Notes under the pieces: generated by a model
What the model was told of the DNA's origin: nothing
Seen by the model: only the letters and a program-made list of their open reading frames with translations
The model's database searches: none
Made by a program: the position numbers and the translations under genes
Shown here: positions 48,870 through 57,975 of the stretch, one piece after another
Layout of the letters: every line of letters begins with the position of its first letter
Numbering within the stretch: position 1 is the first letter of the stretch
Source: Erythrobacter tepidarius
Lineage (GTDB): Bacteria > Pseudomonadota > Alphaproteobacteria > Sphingomonadales > Sphingomonadaceae
DNA: 64,000 nt
NCBI RefSeq assembly: GCF_002155695.1
Contig: NZ_MUYJ01000011.1
Location: 93,689 to 157,688 of the forward strand
Direction: 5' to 3'

Positions 48870-49166
48870 GTCTCCTGAGCCAGTCAAGATGGCGGCAAAG
48901 CCGGGATCGGGGACGGATCCGCAACGGCTCACCTAGCATCGGCGCATACGTATGCAAAGATCGGCCGAAGCGTGGTGCACAACATGCCCCGTCACCTCTC
49001 CTGCGCCCTTAATTGGCGACTCGCGGCGCGTCAAACGCGCGCGTCCCGACAAAATTGCGCCGCGCGTGAACCGCCCTGTAACGCAGGCGCAAGGCCGATT
49101 GTCTCGACGCGGCAATGACGCTACCCCTGCAGCTATGCAAGGGCGGCGGCGAGAAGGATAGGCATC
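48870..49166. promoter_or_regulatory. pckA-chvI divergent control region with a 12-bp palindrome
   Basis: 297 bases between pckA and chvI. GCATACGTATGC at 48944-48955 is a perfect palindrome with a central CG, 75 bases from the pckA start, which is the usual design of a LacI/GalR-type operator. In Sinorhizobium pckA is controlled by a LacI-type regulator (PckR) and by ChvI; whether either binds here is untested. I do not see certain -35/-10 boxes. Confidence 0.5.
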
Positions 49167-49940
49167 ATGTCCGACAGCACCCGCGAAGAGTCCGGGCTGG
49201 CGCAGGATCCCGCGCCGGAAACCGGCCGCGCCGTCCAGATCGCGCTGGTCGACGATGATCGCAACATCCTCACCACTGTCTCGATCGCGCTTCAGGCCGA
49301 AGGTTTCGCCACCCGGCTCTATTCCGACGGCGAGACGGCGCTCAAGGCGCTGCTCGACAATCCGCCCGATCTCGCGGTGTTCGACATCAAGATGCCCAAC
49401 ATGGACGGGATGGAGCTGCTGCGCCGGCTGCGCGCGCAATCCGCCCTGCCGGTCATCTTCCTCACCAGCAAGGACGACGAACGCGACGAGGAAGCGGGGC
49501 TGGAACTGGGCGCGGATGACTACATCGCCAAGCCCTTCAGCCTGCGCCTGCTGATCGCCCGCATCCGTGCGATCCTGCGCCGTGCCGAACCGCTGCGCGA
49601 TGGCGCCGGCCCGTCCGGCTCGACCGAACCGGCCCAGGCCAGCATCACCCGCGGGCGGCTGTTCATGGATCCGGCCCGCCACCAGGTCACCTGGGACGGG
49701 CTGCCAGTGAGCCTGACGGTCACCGAATTCCTGATCCTCGAAGCGCTGGCGGTGCGCCCCGGGGTGATCAAGAGCCGCAACCAGCTGATGGATGCGGCCT
49801 ATCCCGACGATGTCTTCGTCGATGACCGCACGGTCGATAGCCACATCAAGCGAATGCGGCGCAAGTTCCGGATGGTCGATCCGCAATTCGCCGCGATCGA
49901 TACGCTTTACGGCGCCGGTTACAGCTTCAACGATGGCTGA
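49167..49940 (+). CDS. chvI: Response regulator ChvI
   Basis: A 257-residue OmpR/PhoB-type regulator, the partner of ChvG. The receiver holds the Asp pair VDDD, phospho-acceptor Asp73 ([13 protein letters not shown]), Thr/Lys in FLTSKDD and AKPF; the winged-helix domain ends in [15 protein letters not shown] and [10 protein letters not shown] 24-residue acidic N-terminal tail is longer than usual. The ChvGI pair controls envelope, acid and carbon-related responses in alphaproteobacteria. Its end overlaps chvG by 8 bases. Confidence 0.93.
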   Translation: MSDSTREESGLAQDPAPETGRAVQIALVDDDRNILTTVSIALQAEGFATRLYSDGETALKALLDNPPDLAVFDIKMPNMDGMELLRRLRAQSALPVIFLTSKDDERDEEAGLELGADDYIAKPFSLRLLIARIRAILRRAEPLRDGAGPSGSTEPAQASITRGRLFMDPARHQVTWDGLPVSLTVTEFLILEALAVRPGVIKSRNQLMDAAYPDDVFVDDRTVDSHIKRMRRKFRMVDPQFAAIDTLYGAGYSFNDG

Positions 49941-51492
49941 ACCGGCCCCTGCCGCCGCGAGCGGCGAGACACTCACCGTCACCGGACGCTTTGCGCTCAC
50001 CGCGCGCATTCTCGTCGTCAACATCCTGCCGCTGCTGGTTCTCGGCGGCGGGCTGTTCTATCTCGACAGCTACCGCACCCAGCTGATCAACGAGCGCTTC
50101 AAGCTCGCCCGGATCGAGGCCCAGATTACCGCCGAGGCGCTGGCCGGGGCGACCCGCGAGCGGCAGGAGGCGCTGCTGGTGCAGATCGGCAAGGAACAAC
50201 GGATGCGCCTGAGGATGTTCGATACCGAAGGCAAGCTCACCGCCGATAGCTTCGCGCTGGCCGATCCCTCTTTCAGGTTCAACGACATCTCCGACGATGA
50301 CTGGGAGCAGCGCTTCTCGCGCTGGCTCGATCGCACGGTCGACACCATCGTCGCGGCCGAGCCGGTGCAGGACTATGTCGAGCCCGAGGCGCAGGAGGCC
50401 GATGCCTGGCCCGAACTGGCCCGCGCGCGCGAGCTCGGCCTGTCGCAGGTCCGGCTCTACGACTGGCGCGATGGCACCCCGGTGATCACCGCCGCCGCGC
50501 CCGTGGGCCTCAACGGTGCGACATTGCTGACCGTTCGCAACGCGGTCGACATTACCGACAGCGTGCGGGCGGCGCGCACCACCCTGTTCTTTGCCATGCT
50601 GCTGGTGATGGCAGCCTCGGCGCTGCTGTCGCTGTTCCTCGCGCGGACCATCGTCACTCCGCTGCGCCAGCTCGCCCTCGCTGCGGTGCGGGTGCGTCAG
50701 GGGCGCGAGCGCGAGGTCGAAGTGCCGCGCCTGCCGCAAAGGAGCGACGAGATCGGTCTGCTCGCCCGCGCGGTCTCGGACATGACCGGCGCGCTGCGTC
50801 AGCGCATCGACGCGGTCGACAGCTTCGCCGCCGATGTCGCGCACGAAATCAAGAACCCGCTTGCAAGCCTGCGCAGCGCGATCGAATCCCTTCCCCGCGT
50901 CACCGACCCCGCGCTGAAGGAGGAGCTGATCCAGATCGCCACCCATGACGTGCGCCGGATCGACCGGCTGGTGAGCGAGATCTCCGACGCCAGCCGGATC
51001 GATGCCGAAATGAGCCGCGCGACGCTTGAGACGATCGACCTCGCTGCGCTGGTGCGCGCGATCATCGGTGGGCGCGAGGACCGGGCCGAGAACGGCGGTC
51101 GTCCGATTGTGCTCGCGGTGGACGGCCTCGCGGCACGGGTGCGCGGGGTCGGCGCGCGGCTCGAACGGGTGGTGGAGAACCTGCTCGACAATGCCGTGTC
51201 CTTCTCGCCGCCGGACGCAGCAATCGAGGTCACGCTCGAGAATGACGGCCGATGGGTGACGCTCACGGTGTGCGATCACGGCCCCGGCATTCCGGAAGAA
51301 TCGCGCGAGAAGGTGTTCCAGCGGTTCCATTCGGTCCGCCCGGCGGAGGAGGAATTCGGCAACCACTCGGGGCTGGGTCTGGCGATTGCCCGCACCATTG
51401 CCGAGGCGCATGACGGCACGCTGATCGCCCTAGCGCGGCCCGATGGGGCAAGGGGCGCGTGCCTGCGCCTGCGGCTTCCGGCGGCGGCATGA
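49933..51492 (+). CDS. chvG: Sensor histidine kinase ChvG
   Basis: A 519-residue inner-membrane kinase. Two membrane segments (about 24-44 and 215-238) flank a periplasmic sensor part; then HAMP ([14 protein letters not shown]), the H-box [12 protein letters not shown] with His304, and ATPase N, G1 and G2 boxes ([27 protein letters not shown]). The start at 49933 is chosen from [14 protein letters not shown]. It phosphorylates ChvI. Its stop overlaps hprK (ATGA). Confidence 0.93.
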   Translation: MAEPAPAAASGETLTVTGRFALTARILVVNILPLLVLGGGLFYLDSYRTQLINERFKLARIEAQITAEALAGATRERQEALLVQIGKEQRMRLRMFDTEGKLTADSFALADPSFRFNDISDDDWEQRFSRWLDRTVDTIVAAEPVQDYVEPEAQEADAWPELARARELGLSQVRLYDWRDGTPVITAAAPVGLNGATLLTVRNAVDITDSVRAARTTLFFAMLLVMAASALLSLFLARTIVTPLRQLALAAVRVRQGREREVEVPRLPQRSDEIGLLARAVSDMTGALRQRIDAVDSFAADVAHEIKNPLASLRSAIESLPRVTDPALKEELIQIATHDVRRIDRLVSEISDASRIDAEMSRATLETIDLAALVRAIIGGREDRAENGGRPIVLAVDGLAARVRGVGARLERVVENLLDNAVSFSPPDAAIEVTLENDGRWVTLTVCDHGPGIPEESREKVFQRFHSVRPAEEEFGNHSGLGLAIARTIAEAHDGTLIALARPDGARGACLRLRLPAAA

Positions 51493-51971
51493 CCTCGGCC
51501 GGCGCCATCGTCCACCAGGCCAGCGCGGTGGCGATCGCCGGTCGCGCCCTGCTGATCGAGGGCCCGCCGGGCAGCGGCAAGTCGAGCCTCGCGCTCGCGC
51601 TGATCGACCGCGGCGCGGGGCTGATCGGGGATGATGCCGTGGAACTGCGGAACGAAGGCGGCGTGCTGCGTGCCGCCCCGCCGCCCAACATCGCCGGGCT
51701 GCTCGAGGTGCGCGGCGTGGGCCTCGTCCGCTTTCCCGTCGCTGCGCCCGCGCCGGTGGCGCTGGTGCTGACGCTCGGCGGAGCGCCGGGCGAGCGCCTG
51801 CCCCCACGCCCCCTGCCCTCTCGCCGCATCGCCGGCGTCGCGGTGCCGGTGCTGGCCTTCGATCCTGGCCGGATCGCGCCCGCCCAGCGCGCCGAACAGG
51901 CGCTGGCGCTGCACGGAATCGTTACAAATGCGCCTTCCCTTTCCGCCGCGCCGGGGCGAGAAGGACGGTGA
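51489..51971 (+). CDS. hprK: HPr kinase/phosphorylase, short alphaproteobacterial form
   Basis: A 160-residue protein equal to the catalytic C-terminal half of HprK, which phosphorylates a serine of HPr. Walker A is IEGPPGSGKSSLAL (about 33-46), GLIGDDAVEL is the second conserved block. The N-terminal domain of Gram-positive HprK (about 130 residues) is absent, as in alphaproteobacteria generally. It overlaps chvG and its TGATG junction leads to rapZ. Confidence 0.88.
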   Translation: MTSAGAIVHQASAVAIAGRALLIEGPPGSGKSSLALALIDRGAGLIGDDAVELRNEGGVLRAAPPPNIAGLLEVRGVGLVRFPVAAPAPVALVLTLGGAPGERLPPRPLPSRRIAGVAVPVLAFDPGRIAPAQRAEQALALHGIVTNAPSLSAAPGREGR

Positions 51972-52888
51972 TGAACGGCACCCAGGCCCCTGCCCGTCCG
52001 CCCCAGCAGCTGCTGCTTGTCACCGGCCTGTCCGGCGCGGGCAAGTCCACTGTGCTGGCCGTGCTCGAGGATCTGGGATGGGAGACGATCGACAATTTCC
52101 CCGTCCGTCTGCTCAAGCGATTGGTCACCATGCCCGACGAGGCGCGCGGCCCCCTGGCAATCGGGTTCGATTCGCGCACCCGCGGCTTTGTCCCGGCCGA
52201 GATCATCGCGCTGGTCAAGGAACTCGCCGCGCGCGAGGACATCGCGCTCACCTTCGTGTTTCTCGACTGCGCCGGCAACGAGCTCGAGCGCCGCTACAAC
52301 GAAACCCGCCGCCGCCACCCGATGGCCGCAGGCCGCCCGGTGATGGAAGGCATCGCCGCCGAGCGCGAGCTGCTCGAACCCCTGCGCCGCTGGGCCGAGA
52401 TCATGATCGACACTTCGGCGATGAGCAGCAACGACCTGCAGAGCCACATCCGCCACCTGTTCGCGCCGGGGGCAGGCGAGGCTGCGATGACGCTCACCCT
52501 CTCCAGCTTCGGCTTTGCGCGGGGGATGCCGCCGCTTGCCGATCTGGTGTTTGATATGCGTTTTCTGGACAATCCCCATTGGGTCCCCGCCCTGCGCGAG
52601 CTGACCGGACTGGACGCGGCGGTTGGCGAACATATCCGGCGCGACCCGGCCTTCGCGGAGGTCTTCGCGCGGATCCGTGACCTTCTGTTGGTGCTGCTTC
52701 CGCGCTATGCGGCCCAGGGCAAGCCCTATGTCCACGTCGCTTTCGGCTGTACCGGCGGGAGACACCGCTCGGTCTATACCGCCGAGGCCATGGCTGAGAG
52801 CTTGCGCGCCGCCGGTTTTTCGCCCACTGTCCGGCATCGCAACCTTGGCTCGCGCACGGCCGACGCAATCGAACGTGACCGGCGCTAG
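51971..52888 (+). CDS. rapZ: RNase adapter / nucleotide-binding protein RapZ
   Basis: A 305-residue GTP/ATP-binding protein of the RapZ (YvcJ) family. Walker A is VTGLSGAGKSTVL near residue 17 and the C-terminal domain has VHVAFGCTGGRHRSVY. In enterobacteria RapZ presents small RNAs to RNase E and controls glmS; in alphaproteobacteria the role is less known. The ATG at 51971 overlaps the hprK stop; glmS lies 42 kb away in this window. Confidence 0.94.
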   Translation: MNGTQAPARPPQQLLLVTGLSGAGKSTVLAVLEDLGWETIDNFPVRLLKRLVTMPDEARGPLAIGFDSRTRGFVPAEIIALVKELAAREDIALTFVFLDCAGNELERRYNETRRRHPMAAGRPVMEGIAAERELLEPLRRWAEIMIDTSAMSSNDLQSHIRHLFAPGAGEAAMTLTLSSFGFARGMPPLADLVFDMRFLDNPHWVPALRELTGLDAAVGEHIRRDPAFAEVFARIRDLLLVLLPRYAAQGKPYVHVAFGCTGGRHRSVYTAEAMAESLRAAGFSPTVRHRNLGSRTADAIERDRR

Positions 52889-52979
52889 GGACGGCACAGG
52901 CAGGCACGGGATTGTCCGCTTGGGTAGAAACTCGTAGAGGCCTGCTTCGGGCGGGCAGTTAACGGACCGAATTTCACGC

Positions 52980-53408
52980 ATGATCGGCTTGATCCTGGTT
53001 ACTCACGGTCGCCTTGCCGACCAGTTCGTCGAAGCGATGGAACACGTTGTCGGCCGGCAGGACGGAATCGTCACCGTATGCATCGGCCCGAACGACGACA
53101 TGGAGCAGCGTCGCGCCGAGATCGCGCAGGCGATCGAGGCAGTGGACACGGGCAGCGGTGTCATCATCCTCACCGATTTGTTCGGCGGCACCCCGTCCAA
53201 TCTGGCGATCTCGCTGCTCGATGCCGGACATATCGAGGTGATTGCCGGCATCAACCTGCCGATGCTGATCCGCCTTGCCGGTGCACGCAAGGCGATGGAT
53301 GTGACCGCCGCGGTTCATGCCGCGCAGACCGCGGGGCGCAACTACATCACTATCGCCAGCGAGCTGCTGGCCCAGGACACCGCTCCGCCGGCACGGGCCA
53401 AGGCCTAG
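52980..53408 (+). CDS. PTS EIIA, mannose-family
   Basis: A 142-residue EIIA-Man-type phosphocarrier. The active His is in LVTHGRLADQFVEAM (His9), and LTDLFGGTPSNLAI is the other conserved block. In alphaproteobacteria such EIIA proteins receive phosphate from HPr and act as regulators without a sugar permease. No EIIB/C/D gene is nearby. Followed 12 bases later by the HPr gene. Confidence 0.92.
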   Translation: MIGLILVTHGRLADQFVEAMEHVVGRQDGIVTVCIGPNDDMEQRRAEIAQAIEAVDTGSGVIILTDLFGGTPSNLAISLLDAGHIEVIAGINLPMLIRLAGARKAMDVTAAVHAAQTAGRNYITIASELLAQDTAPPARAKA

Positions 53409-53420
53409 GGGCGCGGCTGC

Positions 53421-53699
53421 GTGGGGGAGGCAAGGCAAAGCGTCACCATCGTCAACCGACGCGGCTTGCACGCGCGGGCGAGCGCCAAATTCGTCGCCGC
53501 GGTTGCCGCCCTGCCCGAAGGCGTGAGCGTGACCGTGTCCAAGTCACCCAACAGCGCGGCGGGCGGATCGATCCTCGGACTGATGATGCTCGGCGCGGCC
53601 AAGGGCGACACGATCGAGGTCGTGGTGAAAGGCGAAGGGGCGCAGGGCGTGCTCGCCGATCTGGTTGCGCTGGTCGCGGACGGCTTCGGCGAGGATTGA
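53421..53699 (+). CDS. HPr phosphocarrier protein
   Basis: A 92-residue HPr. The active His15 sits in VNRRGLHARASAKF, and the Ser46 region GGSILGLMML is kept, so that it could be phosphorylated by HprK. The start is GTG at 53421. The genes hprK, rapZ, EIIA and HPr stand together; enzyme I (ptsP/ptsI) is not in the window. Confidence 0.93.
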   Translation: MGEARQSVTIVNRRGLHARASAKFVAAVAALPEGVSVTVSKSPNSAAGGSILGLMMLGAAKGDTIEVVVKGEGAQGVLADLVALVADGFGED

Positions 53700-53732
53700 C
53701 CACAGCGCGCGAAAAGGCCAGCGGCGGTGCCC

Positions 53733-54536
53733 ATGCGCAAGCACATCACCGGATTTTCCAATCCGACCATCAAATATCTGCGTTCGCTGCGCGACAAGAA
53801 GCACCGCAAACGCGCCCGCCAGTTTCTGGTCGAAGGGCTGCGCCTGCTCGAGGATGCGCGCGCCTGCGGACGGTTGCCGCAGATGCTGGTGATGGCCGAG
53901 GGGCGCGAACATCCTCTCCTGGAGCCGCTCGAGGCCGCGGTGACGGCAGCCGGCGGCACGGTTATCGCCACCACGCCCGACATCCTCTCCAAGATCACCG
54001 GAAAGGACAATGCCCAGAGCGTGGCGGGGGTGTTCGACGAGTGGGACACCGCGCTCGCGCGCCTCGATCGCAAGGCCGCGCCGATCTGGCTGGTGGCGCA
54101 GGCGCTGCGCGATCCGGGCAATCTCGGCACGATGCTGCGCACCGCCGATGCGGTGGGTGCAGGCGGGCTGATCCTGATCGACGACTGCGCCGATCCCTTC
54201 AGCGCCGAAGCCGTCCGCGCCAGCATGGGCGCGGTGTTCACCGTGGGCCTCGCACAGGCGCGATGGGACGAATTCCTGCCATGGCTGCGGGCGGGGCCTG
54301 GCCAGCTTGTGGCAGCCTCGCTGCGGGATGCGGTGCCCTATCGCGGGGCGGACTACCGCGCGCCGTGCTTCATCCTGGTCGGCAACGAATCCCAAGGGCT
54401 GCCCGAGGACTACGAAGCAGCCTGCGACCAGCGCGTCACGATACCGATGAAGGGCCGCGCGGATTCCCTGAATGCGGCCGTGGCAGGCGCGGTGCTGGCC
54501 TATGAGGTGCTGGCGGCGATCGCCGGGCAAAGTTGA
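53733..54536 (+). CDS. TrmH/SpoU-family RNA 2'-O-methyltransferase
   Basis: A 267-residue SPOUT methyltransferase. N-terminal substrate-binding part FSNPTIKYLRSLRDKKHRKRARQFLVEGLRLLEDA, then the SpoU motifs NLGTMLRTADAVGAGGLILID, FILVGNESQGLPEDY and RVTIPMKGRADSLNAAVAGAV (the trefoil knot). It methylates ribose in rRNA or tRNA. An upstream GTG two codons earlier (53727) is possible. It follows HPr by 33 bases and its stop lies in an inverted repeat. Confidence 0.9.
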   Translation: MRKHITGFSNPTIKYLRSLRDKKHRKRARQFLVEGLRLLEDARACGRLPQMLVMAEGREHPLLEPLEAAVTAAGGTVIATTPDILSKITGKDNAQSVAGVFDEWDTALARLDRKAAPIWLVAQALRDPGNLGTMLRTADAVGAGGLILIDDCADPFSAEAVRASMGAVFTVGLAQARWDEFLPWLRAGPGQLVAASLRDAVPYRGADYRAPCFILVGNESQGLPEDYEAACDQRVTIPMKGRADSLNAAVAGAVLAYEVLAAIAGQS

Positions 54537-54560
54537 CAAAGGCGACACCGTGTCAACTTT
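54529..54560. repeat. 10-bp inverted repeat over the methyltransferase stop
   Basis: AAAGTTGACA (54529-54538) and TGTCAACTTT (54551-54560) are perfectly inverted around a 12-base loop; the TGA stop of the methyltransferase gene is in the left arm. No T-run follows, so it may be an operator or a weak end structure rather than a terminator. Confidence 0.6.
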
Positions 54561-55054
54561 CGGATTCCGATATTTCCTATTGAAATAAAAAATATTAATT
54601 CTGAAATCATCGGGGCGGCGGACAGCAACCGGGGGCGCGCGGTGGTGGCGGCGGAAACGCGTTGGCGCAAAAGGGGGCGGACGATGGGAAAGAGCCGGCA
54701 GCCGCAATGGCGCGCGAATAGGCGGTAGGAAAGCCCCGATGCGGCTCAGGCCTTGCGCTGCACTAGGCTTGGGCTGCATTTCGACCGGCGGCGCGGTCGT
54801 GCCCCGACTGCGGGCAACGCGCCTTGAAGGTGAAGCGGCGCGGGCAGGATCGGAGCGATCGCGCATCCACCGGCGCAAGAAGCATCGATCAATGCCGGGC
54901 CGGCAGCCTTCAGCCACCCGTCACAGCGCCTGATGGGCCTGCCCGAAACGGCACAGACATGCGCGCCGCCGAACCATTTCCGGCGCGGGGCCACCTGCCG
55001 AAATTGGCCTGAGCCAGCCGCCAGCCCGACCCTCCCCCCGGCCAACGTTCCGGT
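54537..55054. other. 518-base region without a recognised gene, AT-rich island
   Basis: It begins with the inverted repeat above, then a 40-base stretch at 54571-54610 that is strongly AT-rich (TATTTCC...GAAATAAAAAATATTAATT), very unlike the roughly two-thirds GC around it. The rest is high-GC. Short ORFs occur on both strands (e.g. 54739-54933), but none has a recognised family. A promoter for an unrecognised RNA is possible. I see no known ncRNA in it. Confidence 0.45.
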
Positions 55055-56485
55055 TCACGCCGGCGCGCCGCGCCCTTCCGCTTCACCTTCATCTTCAGGC
55101 GCTTCGAGCGCGGCAACATCTTCGGCATTGTAGCGCGGCGCGCTTTCGACCAGCGGCACATCCTCGATCGTGCGCTTGCCGATCTGGATGCCCTTTTCGG
55201 CCAGCCGCCGTCCGGAGGAGAGCACGTTACGTTCGAAGCTGCCGACGAACTTGTTGTAATTGTTGACCGCGCTTTCCAGCCCGCCGCCTACGCGCTTCAA
55301 GTGCTCGGCGGCGGTGGCAAGGCGATCATAAAGCTCCGCCCCTATCCGTCCGATTTCCTGCGCCTCGCGCGCGAGGCCATCCTGCCGCCAGACCTGCGCC
55401 ACCGTGCGGGCGATGGCGACAAGATTGGTGGGGGTAGCGAGCAGCACCCGCTTGTCAAAGGCGAAGTTCCACAGGTCGGGACTGTGTTCGAGCGCGGCGG
55501 CGACGAAGTGCTCGCCCGGCACGAACATCACCACGTAATCGGCAGCTTCGGCAAACTGCGACTGGTAGCTCTTGGCGCCGAGCATCTCGATATGCCTGCG
55601 CATCGACTTGACGTGCTCATCCAGCGCGCGCTGGCGGGCTTCGTCGTCGGTCGCCTCGAAAGCCTTCTGATAGGCGTTGAGCGAAACCTTGGAGTCGATC
55701 ACCAGCACCTTGCCGCCGGGGATCCGCACGATCGCATCGGGACGCAAGCGGCCATCCTCGGTGTCAACCGAATGCTCCATGATGAAATCGGTGTGCTGCG
55801 CCAGCCCGCATTGTTCGAGCAGGTTCTGCAGCGCCTTCTCGCCCCAGCGCCCGCGCGCCTTGGGGGCATTGGTGAGCGAATTGCCGAGTCGCTGCGCTTC
55901 GCGCCGCACCTGTTCCTGGCCCTCGCGCATCGCCTGGAGCAGGCCCGTAAGCTGGCCGAAGGCATCGGTGCGCCGCGCCTCGAGCTCGGCGACCTGCCGT
56001 TCGTAACTCGCCAGCTTTTCACCCACCGGCGAAAGCAGCGCCTTGAGCTTTTCCTCGCTCGCCTTCTCGGAATGGCCGAGCCGTTCCTCGGCGCGCTTGA
56101 GAAAGGCCTCTTGCGCGCGGTTCAGCACGGCCGCGCCGGTGTTTTCAAACTCCTTGAGCAGGTTCGCGCGCGATTCTTCAAGCAAGCGCTTCTGTTCCTC
56201 GAAGGCGGCCCGCTCGGCACGGAAACGCGCGTTTTCCTCGCGTGCGGCGGTCAATTGCTGCTCTAGGCCCTCCGCCCGCGCGGCGCGTTCACCCAGCGCC
56301 GCTACCTCGACCCGCGCCTCGCCCAGTTCGGCGATCGCGCGTTTGAATTCGCTCTCACGCTCGGCCGCCGCCTGCTCGGCCTCGGCCAGCCGCGCGCGCA
56401 GATCCGCGAGCGGGCGCGAAGCGATAAACCAGCCGAGCGCAAGGCCGACAACGAGGGCAATGATCGAGAGAATCGCAGGATCCAT
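55055..56485 (-). CDS. rmuC: DNA recombination protein RmuC
   Basis: A 476-residue protein of the RmuC family, linked to suppression of rearrangements between inverted repeats. It has one N-terminal membrane segment (MDPAILSIIALVVGLALGWFIAS), a long Glu/Ala-rich coiled coil (25-190) and a nuclease-like domain (GRWGEKALQNLLEQCGL, RPDAIVRIPGGKVLVIDSKVSL, FVPGEHFVAAAL). Complete, normal length. Downstream of def on the same strand. Confidence 0.93.
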   Translation of the reverse strand: MDPAILSIIALVVGLALGWFIASRPLADLRARLAEAEQAAAERESEFKRAIAELGEARVEVAALGERAARAEGLEQQLTAAREENARFRAERAAFEEQKRLLEESRANLLKEFENTGAAVLNRAQEAFLKRAEERLGHSEKASEEKLKALLSPVGEKLASYERQVAELEARRTDAFGQLTGLLQAMREGQEQVRREAQRLGNSLTNAPKARGRWGEKALQNLLEQCGLAQHTDFIMEHSVDTEDGRLRPDAIVRIPGGKVLVIDSKVSLNAYQKAFEATDDEARQRALDEHVKSMRRHIEMLGAKSYQSQFAEAADYVVMFVPGEHFVAAALEHSPDLWNFAFDKRVLLATPTNLVAIARTVAQVWRQDGLAREAQEIGRIGAELYDRLATAAEHLKRVGGGLESAVNNYNKFVGSFERNVLSSGRRLAEKGIQIGKRTIEDVPLVESAPRYNAEDVAALEAPEDEGEAEGRGAPA

Positions 56486-56552
56486 ACGCCATTTCTACAC
56501 GGAACGTATAGAGAACGCCAGAGGGGCATCGCGATATCCCAAGAAAGCGGGG

Positions 56553-56571
56553 CCCCGGGTCAAGCCCGGGG
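56553..56571. repeat. Palindromic CCCCGGG-TCAAG-CCCGGGG element
   Basis: A 7-bp stem with TCAAG loop followed by TGACG. I recall this as an element dispersed in many alphaproteobacterial intergenic regions (REP-like). It sits in the gap between rmuC and def. Confidence 0.55.
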
Positions 56572-56677
56572 TGACGAGGAAGGATCGCTTGGCAGATGCA
56601 TCGGCGCGTAGCGCCGCGAGGCCACGCGGCCGAGCCGCAGGTGCCCCGTAGCGTAGCGGAGGGATCGGCACCGAGGA

Positions 56678-56699
56678 CGCTCGCCCGGAGGGGCGAGCG
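56678..56699. repeat. Hairpin with GGAG loop (copy 3 of a hairpin family)
   Basis: CGCTCGCCC-GGAG-GGGCGAGCG is a perfect 9-bp stem, 10 bases past the def stop on the minus strand. AGCGTAGCGGAGGGA (56650-56664) precedes it by about 14 bases, as in the 42153 copy. Confidence 0.6.
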
Positions 56700-56708
56700 A
56701 AAAGCAGA

Positions 56709-57281
56709 TTACGCAGCCCGCCGGATCTTTTCGAGCTTCTTGAGCACCATCGCCCGCTTCAGGCGCGAGAGATGGTCGATGAAGAGGATGCCTTCCAAGT
56801 GATCCATCTCGTGCTGCAGGCAAGTCGCCATCAGCCCGTCGAGGCGCTCTTCGTGGGTGTTGCCCTCCAGATCCTGATAGCGCACCGTGCAGGTCGCCGG
56901 GCGATCGACATCGGCATAGATCTCGGGAACCGAGAGGCAGCCTTCCTGATAGGTCGACATTTCTTCGGCCGGATCGAGGATCACCGGGTTGATGAACACC
57001 CGCGGATCCTTCCTGGTGGCCGGGTGGGTGTGCTTGTGGCCGTTGTGTTCGCACTCCACCGGCGGCGCGTCCGGGTCTTCGGGCTGGAGATCGATCACCA
57101 GCACCCGCTTGGGCACGCCGATCTGGATCGCGGCCAGGCCGATGCCGGGGGCATCATACATGGTCTCGAACATGTCTTCGACGAGGCTGTTGAGCTCGGG
57201 GCCGAACTCATGCGGTTCGACCGGGGTCGAGACGGTCTTGAGCCGGGGATCCGGCACTTCGAGGATTTTGCGGATAGCCAT
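56709..57281 (-). CDS. def: Peptide deformylase
   Basis: A 190-residue metalloenzyme that removes the N-formyl group from new proteins. Motifs GIGLAAIQIG, EGCLSVP (Cys ligand) and QHEMDHLEG (HExxH) are intact. There is an insertion of about 20 residues (PPVECEHNGHKHTHPATRKD) between motifs 1 and 2, which makes it longer than the usual ~170. Starts at 57281 or 57290 (MTRMAIRKILEV) are both possible. recR is 44 bases upstream; fmt, its functional counterpart, lies divergently beyond recR. Confidence 0.95.
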   Translation of the reverse strand: MAIRKILEVPDPRLKTVSTPVEPHEFGPELNSLVEDMFETMYDAPGIGLAAIQIGVPKRVLVIDLQPEDPDAPPVECEHNGHKHTHPATRKDPRVFINPVILDPAEEMSTYQEGCLSVPEIYADVDRPATCTVRYQDLEGNTHEERLDGLMATCLQHEMDHLEGILFIDHLSRLKRAMVLKKLEKIRRAA

Positions 57282-57325
57282 GCGCGTCATGTAAGCCAGG
57301 CGCGCGATTTATTCAACGCAATGCG

Positions 57326-57922
57326 TCACCCCACGGGCCGCCTTGCGCGCAGGGCCTGGGCCAGCGTGCCCTCGTCAAGGTAGTCAAGCTCGCCGCCGAC
57401 CGGCAGGCCGTGGGCGAGCTGGGTGACGCGGACCGGATGGGCCTCGAGCCGCTCGGCGAGGTAATGCGCGGTGGTCTGGCCCTCGAACGTGGCGTTCATG
57501 GCAAGCACCACCTCGTCCACCCCGCCGCCCTCGACTCGGGCGAGCAGGCTGGCGATATTGAGATTTTCCGGGCCGATGCCGTCCAATGCCGAAAGCCGCC
57601 CGCCAAGCACGTGATAGCGCCCGGGGAACAGCCGCGCGCGCTCGAGCGCCCAGACGTCCGAGACCTCCTCGACCACGCACAGCGCGCGCGCATCGCGGCG
57701 CGGATCGGCGCAGATGCCGCAAGGGTCGCAGGTATCGACATTGCCGCAGATATGGCACTCGACCAGCGTCTCGGCCACGCCCGCGAGCGCCTCGAGCAGC
57801 GCGGGCAGCGCGCTTTCGCGGTGCTTGACCAGCCACAGCACCGCCCGCCGCGCCGAGCGCGGCCCCAGCCCCGGCAGACGGGCGAGCGCGGCGCTCAATG
57901 CCTCGATCTCTTGCGATGCCAT
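57326..57922 (-). CDS. recR: Recombination protein RecR
   Basis: A 198-residue DNA-repair protein acting with RecF/RecO. Helix-hairpin-helix region [18 protein letters not shown], four-Cys zinc finger [16 protein letters not shown] and Toprim strand [14 protein letters not shown] are present. The ATG at 57922 begins [13 protein letters not shown]; upstream in-frame codons run into the fmt promoter gap. Co-oriented with def. Confidence 0.95.
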   Translation of the reverse strand: MASQEIEALSAALARLPGLGPRSARRAVLWLVKHRESALPALLEALAGVAETLVECHICGNVDTCDPCGICADPRRDARALCVVEEVSDVWALERARLFPGRYHVLGGRLSALDGIGPENLNIASLLARVEGGGVDEVVLAMNATFEGQTTAHYLAERLEAHPVRVTQLAHGLPVGGELDYLDEGTLAQALRARRPVG

Positions 57923-57975
57923 GGGGTCAGAGATAGGGGCTGGGCCACGCTTCACAAAGGCTCGCGGCAAGGCTT

